This document shows positions 12,056 to 23,095 of a DNA stretch of 64,000 bases, in pieces. The notes beneath the pieces are model-generated. The model was not told the origin of the DNA. It searched no databases and saw nothing but the letters and a program-made list of their open reading frames with translations. The position numbers were made by a program, and so were the translations under genes. Position 1 is the first letter of the stretch; each line of letters opens with the position of its first letter. Source of the stretch: Cymbidium sinense (lineage: Eukaryota; Streptophyta; Magnoliopsida; Asparagales; Orchidaceae); assembly GCA_021442155.1 (NCBI GenBank), contig CM038232.1, positions 57,939,436 through 58,003,435 on the forward strand. The letters are read 5' to 3'.

Positions 12056-12857
12056 TATCACATCATTTTGGATGAGCTCAACACCTCATCTACATACTTC
12101 AGACTTTAAGAGTTCCTTAGTCTTAAGACACATCTAGTGGTTAGGTGGACACTACTAGCAGAAGACTTTTAGCATAGGAATAGGTCATGCATGTGTTAGA
12201 AAATTTCTACAAGATAAACCATTCCTCACTTTCCTTCTTTCAAGTCAAACTCCAAATCAATACTATTTGAATTTCTCAAACTCAAATCAATTCCATGATT
12301 TAATTCTATGATTAAATTCCATGATTGAGATCCATGATTGAAATCCATGATTGAAACCCATGACCAAATTAATAAAATTTCAAGTTCAAATTTCAAGTCC
12401 AACCCTTTCTAAACTTAGCCAAAATCATGATTCAAACCTATTCAAATTTTGAGATTTTTCATCATTTATATTCTCATTTATATTCTTCATATAAATAAAT
12501 ATAAATTCAAACACATCAAATCAAATTCAAAATTCAAAATCACTCATGAAATTTTCTTAACTCCTTTAATTTTTCATTAATGGACTTAGCCAAAATCAAC
12601 TCCAAACCTTAATCAAACCTCTTCAAATTCATGGAATTTTCTCAAAACTTATTTATGTCCTCATTTATATTCTCATATATAAATATAATATAAATATAAC
12701 TAAATCAAATCAAACCCTCAAATTAAATTCCAAATTTAAAATGCTTGAAATTCCTTTAAATCCCTTAATTCTTCACAAATGGATTTAACCTAAACTTTGG
12801 TCAAATCATTTCAAACTCATGGGATTTTTTCAGAACTTATTTATATTCTCATTTATA

Positions 12858-13490
12858 CAATAACAACAACAACAAGCCTTAATCCCACTAGGTTCTACAT
12901 GAATCCTTTGTCTCCATTGTGTCCTATTATGTGAAATTCTCATTTAATTCAAGTATACCAAGATCATTTTTTTTATAATTTTAACCAAGTTTTTAGTCTA
13001 CCTCTACCTTTCTAACAAAGGCAAAATGATCTACTCTATGATCATTCCATATTGAAACCATCTCCACTCTCCCTAATCTTATCTACCATAAATACAACTT
13101 TTTTCTCAACATCCTATTTTGATTCTATCTTAAAAAAGCCACTCATCATGAGATCCTCATCTCAAATTTCTTAGTCTTACATTTCTTTATTAAATTCATA
13201 TTCATTCAAAATTCACCACCATCTTATAAAATTTTCATTTATAACTTTTCTATCAATAATAAAATGATTCCTCCACTTCAAATCCAACTTGAATTCTACA
13301 AAACTTATATTCACCATCATTTTGAACAATAGATAAATATTAAATATCTTATTAATGACTATCACTTATCAAATCAAAAAAATTAAATTTAAAATTAGAC
13401 TCATAATCCCTTAAATCTACTTAAATGATTACTCTAAATTGTCCATAATTCAAGTTTTTGTTGGATTCTCAACTTATCAACAAGAAGAAT
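12858..13490 (-). mobile_element. 5'-truncated RTE-type LINE, 3' end only
   Basis: This insert is missing from LTR1 and LTR3. On the minus strand it ends in (TTG)n. Just before that, a frame reads NRTQWRQRIHVEPSGIKA, the usual C-terminal end of plant RTE-clade LINE proteins (family pattern: ALDR..W..RIHVADP..LG). Further upstream on that strand GRGRLKTWLKL and RWFQYG-like pieces follow the same family order, with stops and frame breaks. It therefore landed in B's 5' LTR after B had inserted. The left border is sharp at 12858; the right border is uncertain by about 20 bases and I could not define a clean target duplication. Confidence 0.78.
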
Positions 13491-15672
13491 GTCTCAAAAA
13501 AATAAAATACATATAATCAATCAAATCCAATCAAAAAAATAAATTTCAATTTAAAAATTCTCTTAAATCCTTTAAATCCCTTTAATGGATTTAACCCAAA
13601 TCATGATTAAACTCTTTCAAATTCTTGAAATTTTCTCATGATCAATTTATATTCTCATTTATATTCACATATATAAATGAAATATAAATTCAAACAATCA
13701 AAACCAACTCCAAAAAATCAAACTCAAATCCACTCAAAATCAAATCTAAGCCTTTCAAGCTAAAATCTTGAACTTAGTCAAATCATCTTCAAATCAAGCC
13801 AAAAACTTGATTTTCTCTCATGGTTCAATCAATCCTACAATCATGAGCTCATATATAAATTCAAACTCCAATCAAACAATCAAAACCCAAATCAAAAATC
13901 AAACTCAAAACTCCTTCATATTCTTCCTTTGAATATGAAATTTCCAAATGGATCAAAATCTATTTGACTTCAAACCACTTGTAAATGGATTTATATTTCA
14001 ATCATAAGTCCATATACAAGATCAATCAAACTTCAAATCAAGCTTTGACCAAGCCATTTGACCCACTTAGGCTCACTTTTCCCAAAGTGACCTAAAGTAC
14101 CCTTATGAGCTAACTTTTGATCCTAATCAAATTAGATTGAATCAACTCATCAAACTCTCTCATAATGATAAACAATCATCATGGGATGATCAATCAATCA
14201 AATTGGGTCAAACCAAGTCAAACCTAAGGGTTGACCAAGTCAACACTTAACCTAAAATGAAACCTAACATAGCCAAAATCCACCATAAGCCAAATTGATT
14301 GAAACCATTGATTCAAGTTCACTCATGACCTATGTTTGAACTTGACCAAGTCAACATTTGAGCCTAACCTAACCCAATTGGCCCACTTGACCCAAGTTGA
14401 CCCATTTTGACCTAAAGGGCCAAAATGTGTTAAAACTTGATCTAAGCCAAATTGATTGAAACCAATGGGTCAAGTCCATCCCAAATCACTCGTGGTACTT
14501 GACCAAAGCTAATTAACCAACTAGACCCAACCTAGCCCAATTGACCTTAGACCCAAGATGACCTAAAGGGGTCATGTTGAGCCAAAATTGAACTTAACCC
14601 AAACTGATTGGAAAAAAGATACCAATCCACTCCATATGACTAACCAAACCCAAACCTACCCTTGACCTCACTTAACCAAATGGGTCAAATGGTCAAACTT
14701 GACCCATTTGACCTAAATGAGTCATATGAGCCAAAACCAAATCTAATCCAAATTGAACCAAACAAAGGCACCAAAACATTTCAAATGGTCATATGAACTT
14801 GACCCAAGCTTTGGTTTGACCCAATTTGACCAATTGGTCAACTTCACCCAAGTTGACCCATTTTGACCTAAATGGGTCAACATGAGCCAAACCCTATCAA
14901 ATGGATTCCAAATCCAATGAAACTTGGCCAAACCTATTTTCTCAACATACCAAACATACCCAAATTAAAAAAATAGCAAAATGATCATTTTACCCTAGGT
15001 CATAGAACAAATTTTGGCATAGTCCATGGGTATTTTGGTCATACCCTCATCAAAATCACTTGAGGCTTTCCTAAAAGCTCAAGGGGACCTAGTGATGAGT
15101 GGTGCACCCAACCCAATGGGTTTGGGTCAACCCATTTGACTCATGGACCAAACCCGATCCTTAGCCTTAAAATTGAAATTTCAAACTCCCCCCTAAGCTC
15201 AATTCAAGCACATGGGGAGTTGGCATTCCACTCCTCTGGCCAAACCGACCATGTTCAATGATCTAACAGCCAAAATGACACTCCATATGGTCAATTGGAT
15301 CAAAATGGCAAACTCATTGTCATTATCCATAGGGGAGATATACTCCCACTAAATTCACTTCACCAGGGTCTAGATAGAAATCATCGTGAGAGCATCCCTA
15401 ATCCTTCTAAGGAAGATTAGAATTGCTTCTTCTCAATTTTGCACTATGCAAAAATAGGGGAGGTGGAGTGATTAGAAAACTTCTTCTACACTTAATCCTA
15501 TCCAAATTCCTTCTACAATCATCATCTAAGGACCAAGTCGAGCTTGCCCAAGCATAGATTTGAGTTCCCACAGTAAGGAGAGCCTTAATTGGATCAAAGC
15601 CCCAAAGATCTTGAAGCGGAGTTGGTCAACCCATTGATTCACTCAACCTCAAGGCATAGTAACTTCAATAGG

Positions 15673-15695
15673 GCTTCGTCTCCATTAGACGAAGC
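15673..15695 (+). other. Conserved LTR stem-loop
   Basis: A 9-bp perfect stem, GCTTCGTCT with AGACGAAGC, closes a CCATT loop. A related stem-loop is at 61001-61021 in LTR6, and weaker versions precede the same 'TACCTC' word in LTR3 and LTR4. Function is unknown; an RNA structure in the LTR transcript is possible. Confidence 0.45.
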
Positions 15696-16019
15696 TACCT
15701 CATCGATCTCGAGCGTCGATGATCACCTCTGGCGAGGTTAGTGATTTTTCGACCACTTAGATTATGAGGTGTTGGTCCTTTGTGAAAGAAATTTTCATTT
15801 CATGTGAAATCCACCATTGGATTGGCTGCTCTATTCCTCTAAATGGTGTGGGTTGAGTCTTGAATGAATCTATGCTAGATCGGGCTTGGATCTCCCCTTG
15901 GATCATGGACAGTCTCCATTCATCCATCTCAATCATCCATCCCTGCATTTTAGATAGACGACTGAGATTAGTAGGCACGTTTATAAATCCTTTATCCATT
16001 TTATAAATTGTGAGTGTAT

Positions 16020-16165
16020 CCTCAGCTATCCGATCTTTGATCGGACAACTAAGGATATTAGCGCATGCGTCGCTAGCCGCCCCCTTGATTTGATGTTTAA
16101 GTGGCTCACGATGCATGTAAGCGTGGTCACCACGCCATGCCATCGCGTCGTGAGCGGTATTAAGG
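16020..16165 (+). promoter_or_regulatory. CpG-retaining GC islet in LTR2
   Basis: In an otherwise CpG-poor LTR this short block keeps many CpGs and contains the palindrome GCGTGGTCACCACGC (16121-16135). Counterparts sit at the same place in LTR1 (about 6385-6490), LTR3 (about 35755-35910), LTR4 (about 46720-46985), LTR6 (about 60535-60690) and LTR5 (about 63880-63995), each followed or preceded by a conserved 'gattagttaagg' type AT-rich block. It is a candidate core promoter or regulatory block; this is inference. Confidence 0.4.
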
Positions 16166-19100
16166 ATTAGTTAGGGATTTTAATTAATTCCTAATTAATT
16201 CAGAAATTATCTAAAAATCATAACTCTTCACATAAAAATCAAAAAAATTAAAGGAAAAATGCTATGGATAGATAATTTCATCTAAAATATTTTAAAAATA
16301 TTTTCAATGGATTTTGAATTCTCCTTTTCTCTAAATTTAAGTTTTTTTAGGAATTTTAATTAGCTAATTATTCTAATTAAGTACCAATTGATCTCAAATT
16401 TCTAGGGTTCATTTTAGAGATGACCTCTATCCCCCTAATTTTCTTGAGATTTATTGAGGGCCTTAATTGGGAAATTTTTCATTCCTAATTACCCTTCATG
16501 TAATATTAAAGGTATGATTAGTGGATTTACCCTTTGATTAAGTTTGATTAAGGTTTTATCCAGTGAGTAGGGGTTTTATGGAATAATTTTGGGGTATTTC
16601 CCCTAAGCTAATCACTAAACCCCCTTTTCTCTCCTTAATCCCCTCTTAATTAATCACTCCTTTAAAAATTTTCAAAAATTCTAAAAGGTTCCAGAACTTA
16701 ATTAATCTACCTTAGGTAGATGCTTAGGTCTTTAATAACCTAAGTCAAATTAAGGAAATTGAAGCCTATTTTATAAGTATGAAGAGGTGTTTTAAAAGTA
16801 CTTAAGTTAAAACCCCTTAGCTTAATTAACTTTTAATTGTGAGCCAAATTGCATTAGGCCTTTTCATTATTAGGAGCATTACAAATTTAAATACCTTGTG
16901 GGTTTTATATTGTCTCATTGGCCCATAATTACTTAGTTAATTTTCCTAAGGTGGTGTAGGTAAGAGGTAATTAAGCCACTTAATTCATACCTTAACCTAA
17001 TCAATGCTTAAAAAATGGATTTAATTATCTAAAAATTAAAAAAAATACAAAACACATGGGAATGGGTTAAGAATAGTAAACTCATCTCACCTTTTCAAAA
17101 TTAAATCAAACTTCAAACTAAACAAAATTATTTTTGAAATTCACTTTGATTTATTCTAAATTTTCTTATTCCTTAAGAATGTCTTTAGGATTTAAGTAAA
17201 GTCAGTTTTTATATAATTGCATTGCTATAGATTTTTCCCAACATGTTAAGTTGTATGCCATGTGATTCATGCATTCATAATTTTATGTTTCAAAATTTTA
17301 AAATGAAATTGTTTACTTTATGTCAAATGTGCATGTGTTGGCTAAAGTAAAATATGAGTGACGATTATCACTACTAAATCCAAAATATTTTTAAACTTTA
17401 TAAATGAAACATATAATATGAAAGTATGCTATTCTTATATCTTAATTATAAGCTTGCATGTAATAGATTATAAAGCATATTTAGCATAGGTTCCTTTCTT
17501 TCTTATGTTAGCATACTTTTGAATAGGAGTTAGTAAGATGTAGGGTTCATTTGAAAAGAACCTAACAGTTTCTTAATTCCAAAACCTATTCATCCCTATG
17601 CTCATCTAAAAGTTTATACTTGCATGAATAAATTGCATAAACAAAACAAATCTATTAAACAACTTTTGCATCTTCCTTTTCCATTTATTTCTTTTATATG
17701 CATGTTGTACTTAAGGAAAGTGGTATATTAGTCTACAACCCAGGTTTGAGGCTTTAAGTAGCCTAAGTAGGTCTTGTACCTTACACCTCAGTTAACAATG
17801 GCATTGTACTCACTTATGCCTTTCTTACTTTCATGTATGTATGTGAAATTTTGGATAAGGAAAACCTTTCTACTTAAGAAAAATCATGCATATTAACTTC
17901 TAAATTTTCTTAAATGATTACTTAGCATGCATCATAAAGTGTGTTAACTACTCTCATTTGCATGTATAGATATGCTTAGGGTCCATCCATATGCATGTTA
18001 TATATGTTGGGAAAGAATTGAAGTAATGTGTGTTATGTGAATTTTGATTCATTTTATTTAATCTTAAAATGCCTTTCTTTTTGAATAGGTTTGTTTAGAG
18101 TTTATCTAAACTTAGGATTGATTAAAAGATGTAATCAAAACATTCACCTAAATGAAATTAAAATGTGAACTTACCTTTAGAAATTACTTAAGATTAGGGA
18201 AGGAAAGAAGTTCTCTTCTCTTTCCCTCTCTTTATAACAATTAATTGTAGGTTTCACTCAAATAAAATTAAAATATGAAATAAAATAACCCAAAAACTTA
18301 AACAACTTAAATGAAACCCTCCTCTAAGTTGAACATGTCCTTCACACTTAGAAAATTTGAACCTAAAGTCTAAGCTAAGCATATACACACAAACCTTCAA
18401 AGCATATTAGCCTAAGTCACCACTTCTAGCTTTTAGGTGTGCATGGTTTGATGTTATGTTTTATTTTGTGATGAATGTTTTAGACTGGATGTTAGGGTGT
18501 ATGCAGTAGAATGAATGGTAGGATGCTTAGTCTAACTATTCTTTTTTCAAGATTGTGCTTAAGGGGCACTATCATAAATAAAAATATAAATGCTTCTTGC
18601 TTGCAGGTGCTTATACCCCTTAACATAATCCATAGGCGGAGTGGACTTAGTCCCAAGTGTGGGGTGATAAGTCCAATATACATGCTTAGATTTGTGGTGT
18701 GATTTGACTAACTTTATTTTGGTGTTAGTTAGATTTATACTTTTCCTTTCCATGTAAAATTTGTATATTTAGGATTTTGGAATGATTTGTTATGGGATTA
18801 GGATGAGCATTGGTCATAAGATCTTATACACCATGTGAAATGGAGCATCCACCATCTAACCATCCAAATGAGGAACCAAAGAAGAAAAGAAGAAAGAAAA
18901 AAAGAAGAAAGAAGAAAGAAGAATAAAGCTTGAAGACCCCCATAACAATGAATTCCTTTGCTTAAATTGTAATTCAATTCATTTGTATAATGGGTTGTAT
19001 AAGGGTAGAGCTCAGCTATTTGATATTTTTTTGTTTGTGGTGGTACCAATGACCATTTAATCTTTTTACAATTAGCTTTATAAATTATTTGATGATTTGT

Positions 19101-20438
19101 TTAGCTTTTGCATTAAGTGGCATGCTTTTCTTTCTTCCTTGCTTTATGTATGGCAGGATGTGGATTAGGCTCTTTAGGAAAAAAAATCTTTTTTACCCAA
19201 CTTAACAATTCAAATTAAAATTAAAAAATAACCTCACCTCACCTAAAGCTTAGGATTAAAATCAAGATAAAAGAATTAAACCCTTAGCTGGATGCATTTC
19301 TTTATAATATCATGCACAAATGCATCTTATTTCACTCTTGATTGGAGGGCTTCCATCTTTTCCGAGAACCCTTGAGCTTTAAGGGGTGGTGGAAACTCAC
19401 CTCCTACTTCTGTGATTTTGGCCAATAATCTACTTTCTCATGCATTAATCATAAAAAATCCTATTACTGAGTCAAAATGATTGTCCAAAATGAAAAATAA
19501 TATGAAATTTGAATTACATTAGATTTAGGTCATTTGAAGCATGCCCTTTACATGATCTAGTCTCTTTAGGTGAATTTAAGGACTTAGTCTCTTTCTAAAT
19601 AAAAATACTAACTATCTTGCATAAGCATAAAGACTTGTACATGTATTTAAAATCATAGGAGTTAGTTGGTTGGCCACCCAAGGTTGTAAGTGTTATTGGT
19701 GGTTTGTCCTTTCTTGTAGGAACCAATTACCCATTTTTGCCATTTAAGTTGTGCTTTTGGCCCTAATGAGGCTCCCTAGATTTAGGTTACGAGGTTGCTT
19801 CATGGCATAATTCCTCACCTCTTAGGCATTTCCTTAATCTTGTGTTAAGGAATCTTAAGTCTTAAAATTCTAATGAAAATGCAACTCAAACAAATTAAAT
19901 CAATTTCCAAAATGTAAAGCTCAACTGTAGGATAGTTTGAGATGCTCGCTAGGTTTCCTAGCATCATGAGCATCTCCTACTTATTTCTATTTTGGCTTCG
20001 ATAATAACTCTCTCTTTTGATCAATCCCATTTGATCTTCAAATACAAACCAATCGATTGATAGTCCTTCCTATTAAAATCTTCAAAGGCAATGATCATTT
20101 ACCTTAATCGAGTTTTCCTAAGGATCCTTAGTATGTAATTTATGGGGCTTGCCCTGTGAGAACTTAATGAACCCGATTTAAAAAACCGCTTTACTTTTCC
20201 ATGTAAAGTAGGGAAGAATCTACATATGTATCATCATCCTTAGGAGTCTTATTGAGGTGATTGGTTCCATTAAAGGTAGTCACTTCGTCTTTGAGATACT
20301 ACTATACCTTGATGACATGTCCATCGAATAAGTACATCTATGGCATCTTACCAAGATGAATTTTGTAAGGTCTCTTTCTTTTCTCCCCACAAATTTGAAA
20401 GTGACTCCATTATAGGAAATTTTCTCCACAGATTTTTT

Positions 20439-20460
20439 TGGCGACTCCACTGGGGATGGT
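20439..20460 (+). other. Primer binding site, tRNA-Arg-like
   Basis: The block TGGCGACTCCACTGGGGATG starts with the TGG expected to pair with a tRNA CCA end. From memory of the family, Ogre elements use a very similar site assigned to tRNA-Arg. It lies 8 bases after the CTCCACA end of LTR2, a larger gap than usual. No such site follows LTR1 or LTR4. Confidence 0.82.
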
Positions 20461-21340
20461 TCCTCTCTCCATCTTTGGTAAATGATCATTGTCTTTGAGT
20501 ATCGATAGTGGGTATATGAATCCAACTATCCTTCTTTCATTGGCACTTAGCTCATTTCATCTTGAGTTAAGTTAGCCAACATCTTTAGGTTTTAGGACCA
20601 CATTCCTTGTTGGTCTTAAAACCCCGTTATCCAATGGGTAAAATGAAAAGATCTAAAATAAAAAAAAACATCTTTAAGACTTCCTCCTTATCATTTTCAT
20701 GATAAAGGTTCATCTAAAATAAAATATAAATCTTCCATAAAGAACTTTGCTTTTCAAAAGCACCTTTTCAAAATGCACTTAATAAAATATTTTCCACAAA
20801 ATTTTTCACCCTCATTTAACAATTCATGTAATTGTTACATGTAGGGATTTTCAAAAATAAAACTAATAATATTTTCCAAAAGCACAAATGAATACCTTCT
20901 TTTAATTCACTTCGATGAAGATTTCATTTTTTTTTAAAATAAAATGAACAATCTTGTTTTCCAAAAATCACAATCATAATCATAATGTTTTCAAAAAGCA
21001 CACATGAATTCTTCTATTCAATACATTCACACCTATTGAATGGAAAGTTCATTTGTAAATAAAATCAAAATTTTCAAAAAAAAAAAAAAAACACACACAC
21101 ACACATGAATACTTTCATTTAATATGCTTAGGTTTGTTAAATGAAGATCATTTAGGAGATCTTACTTAAGCATATCCCACATATGTTTTTAAGTTAGAAT
21201 TACTCTCTTTCAAAAAAGCAACAATCACATACAAAATACAAATCTCATGTTTCAAAAATAAAATGGATCTCCATCTACATACTTAAATTTGTTGAATGAA
21301 GGTCTTCTTTTCAAAACATTAAAACCAACAATCATATTTC
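20461..21340 (+). other. Leader of element B, 5' part
   Basis: This is untranslated leader without a convincing open frame. It is A-rich, with repeated 'tttcaaaaa' words. Loose inverted repeats appear near 20810-20840, 20895-20930, 21010-21050 and 21103-21140 and look like early, diverged members of the hairpin array that follows. A poly-A plus CA run lies at about 21078-21104. Confidence 0.6.
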
Positions 21341-23095
21341 AAAATTTCAAACAACATTTGAAACTTTTAACATACCCAAATTTGTTAGAAAGTCTCCAAA
21401 TTAAAATCCAAATCACATTTGAAATTTCATTTAATACCCAAATTTGTTAAGTAAAGTTTCCAAATTCAAAATCAAAATCAACAATCACATTTTCAAATTT
21501 TCTAAATTTTGGAACTTCATAACATACCCAAATTTGTTAAGTAAGTCTCCAAATCCAAAATCAAAAAAAAAAATTTTTTAAAACACATTTGGAACTTCAC
21601 TTACATACAAAATTTGTTAAGTAAGTTTCCAAATCAAAAATCACATTTGAAAATTTTCTAAATACATTTTGGAACCCACTTAACATACCCAAATTTGTTA
21701 AGTGAAGTTTCCAAAATCAAAAATCTTTCAAAACACATTTGGAATTTCACTTAGCATAACCAAATTTGCTAAATGAAGTTTCCAAATCCAAAGATTCAAA
21801 ATCAACAATCACATTTAAAATTTTTTTAAACACATTTGGAACTTCATTTAACATACCCAAATTTATTAAGTGAAGTCTCCAAATTTAAAATCCAAAAATT
21901 CAAAATTTTCAAACACATTTGGAACTTCATTTAACATACCCAAATTTGTTAAGTGAAGTCTCCAAATTTAAATCCAAAAATTCAAAAAAAAAAAAAATTC
22001 AAACACATTTGGAACTTCATTTAACATACTTAAATTTGTTAAGTAAAGTTTCCAAATCCAAAATCAAAATTTCAAAAAATTTCAAAACACATTTGGAACT
22101 TCATTTAACATACTTAAATTTGTTAAGTAAAGTTTCCAAATCAAAATTCAAAAAATTCAAAACACATTTTGGAACCTACTTAAATATAAAATTTGTTAAG
22201 TCTCCAAATAAAATTTAAAAAAACATATTTACCTCAACATTTGTTAAGTTTTCAAATCAAAATTTCAAACAATATTTGGAACTTCATAAAATAAATCAAA
22301 TTCAAAACTTTGTCAAAACATATTTTTTAACTTCACCTAGCATACTCAAATTTTCTAAGTAAAGTTTCCAAACTCAAAACAAAAATTTCTCACACACCTT
22401 TGGAACTTCTTCCTTTAGCATACCAAATTTGCTAAGGAGAAGTTTCCAATTTTCAAAATAAAAATGAAATCAAAATTTTAAACACAGCATTTGGAATTTC
22501 ATTTAGCATACTCAAATTTTTGCTAAGTGAAATTTCATTAAAAAATTTCATCTTTAGCATACCAAATTTGCTAAAGTTGAATCTCCACTTTCAATCATTT
22601 CAAAAATAAAATGAAGCACCTTAGGATCCCCTTAGCATACCAAATTTGCTAAAGGATCCTACCCTTTTCAAAAAATCAAAATAACACTTGGATTCTTCAT
22701 TAAGCATACCTAAATTTGCTAAGTAAGAATTCCAAAATTTTCCAAAATAAAAAAAAATAAAATTTTTAAAAAGAAATAATCACTTTCACTTCACTTAGCA
22801 TACCTAAATTTGCTAAGTAAGTAAAAATTCCAAAACATTCAAACAAGACAATATCATTTGACCCTTACTTTAACATACCTAAATTTGTTAAAGGAAAGGG
22901 TCCTCGAAATCAAAAAAAAAAACTCAAATTCAAAACAAATGAACCTATGGAAGCATCCTATCAAAATTTTGAATCCATATTTCAACATACTCAAATTTGT
23001 TGAAGTTTGGATTCATACTCAAATTCTTCTTTCAATCAATCTTTCCAAATTCATTTGAACCCACTTAACACTTCCAAGTTGTTAGATTTGGGTTC
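21341..23095 (+). repeat. Tandem array of hairpin-forming repeats in the leader of B
   Basis: About 20 units recur every 70-110 bp. Each is an inverted repeat: left arm ending TTAACA or TTAGCA, a loop close to TACCCAAATT, and right arm starting TGTTAA or TGCTAA. A poly-A/TCAAAA spacer separates units. Examples are 21671-21712, 21838-21880, 21921-21963, 22402-22447, 22624-22659, 22690-22733, 22860-22903, 22971-23014 and 23057-23095. The arms differ between units but stay complementary: GGATCC with GGATCC (22624), GACCCTT with AAGGGTC (22860), GAATCCA with TGGATTC (22971), GAACCCA with TGGGTTC (23057, looser inside). The array precedes gag, a position where 5' RNA structure could act in packaging, translation or reverse transcription. 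Open frames through it (21919-22218, 22858-23058) are repeat by-products. Confidence 0.9.

Larger units (their letters stand above)
12056..20430 (+). repeat. LTR2, 5' LTR of element B (8.4 kb)
   Basis: The LTR begins TATCAC, which aligns with TGTTGAC of LTR1 and LTR3 and suggests G to A decay of the terminal TG. It ends CTCCACA at 20430, followed after 8 bases by the primer site. It matches LTR1 and LTR3 in order throughout. It carries a LINE fragment (about 12858-13490) absent from the other copies, a TTGACC zone (about 14040-14930), a stem-loop (15673-15695), a CpG-retaining islet (about 16020-16160) and a GAA tract. A transcription start should lie inside the LTR, but I cannot place the U3/R/U5 borders from sequence alone. 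Confidence 0.92.

Noticed and set aside
15757..16143. 128-residue minus-strand frame in LTR2
   Set aside because: The counterparts in LTR1 and LTR3 break the frame (only 62 and 60 residues remain in pieces) and no domain is recognisable; it covers the CpG islet.
20439..20460. Fragment of a tRNA gene
   Set aside because: Only the 3'-end complement is present, at the place expected for a primer site, with no cloverleaf.
21919..22218. 99-residue frame with repeated LHLTYLNLLSKVSKS
   Set aside because: It is the translation of the hairpin tandem array; repeat units elsewhere in the array fall in other frames and the element's coding domains start later.
21341..23095. CRISPR-like array of repeats and spacers
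   Set aside because: Spacers are A-rich low-complexity words, repeats vary strongly, the DNA is plant-type retrotransposon, and no cas-like gene is present.
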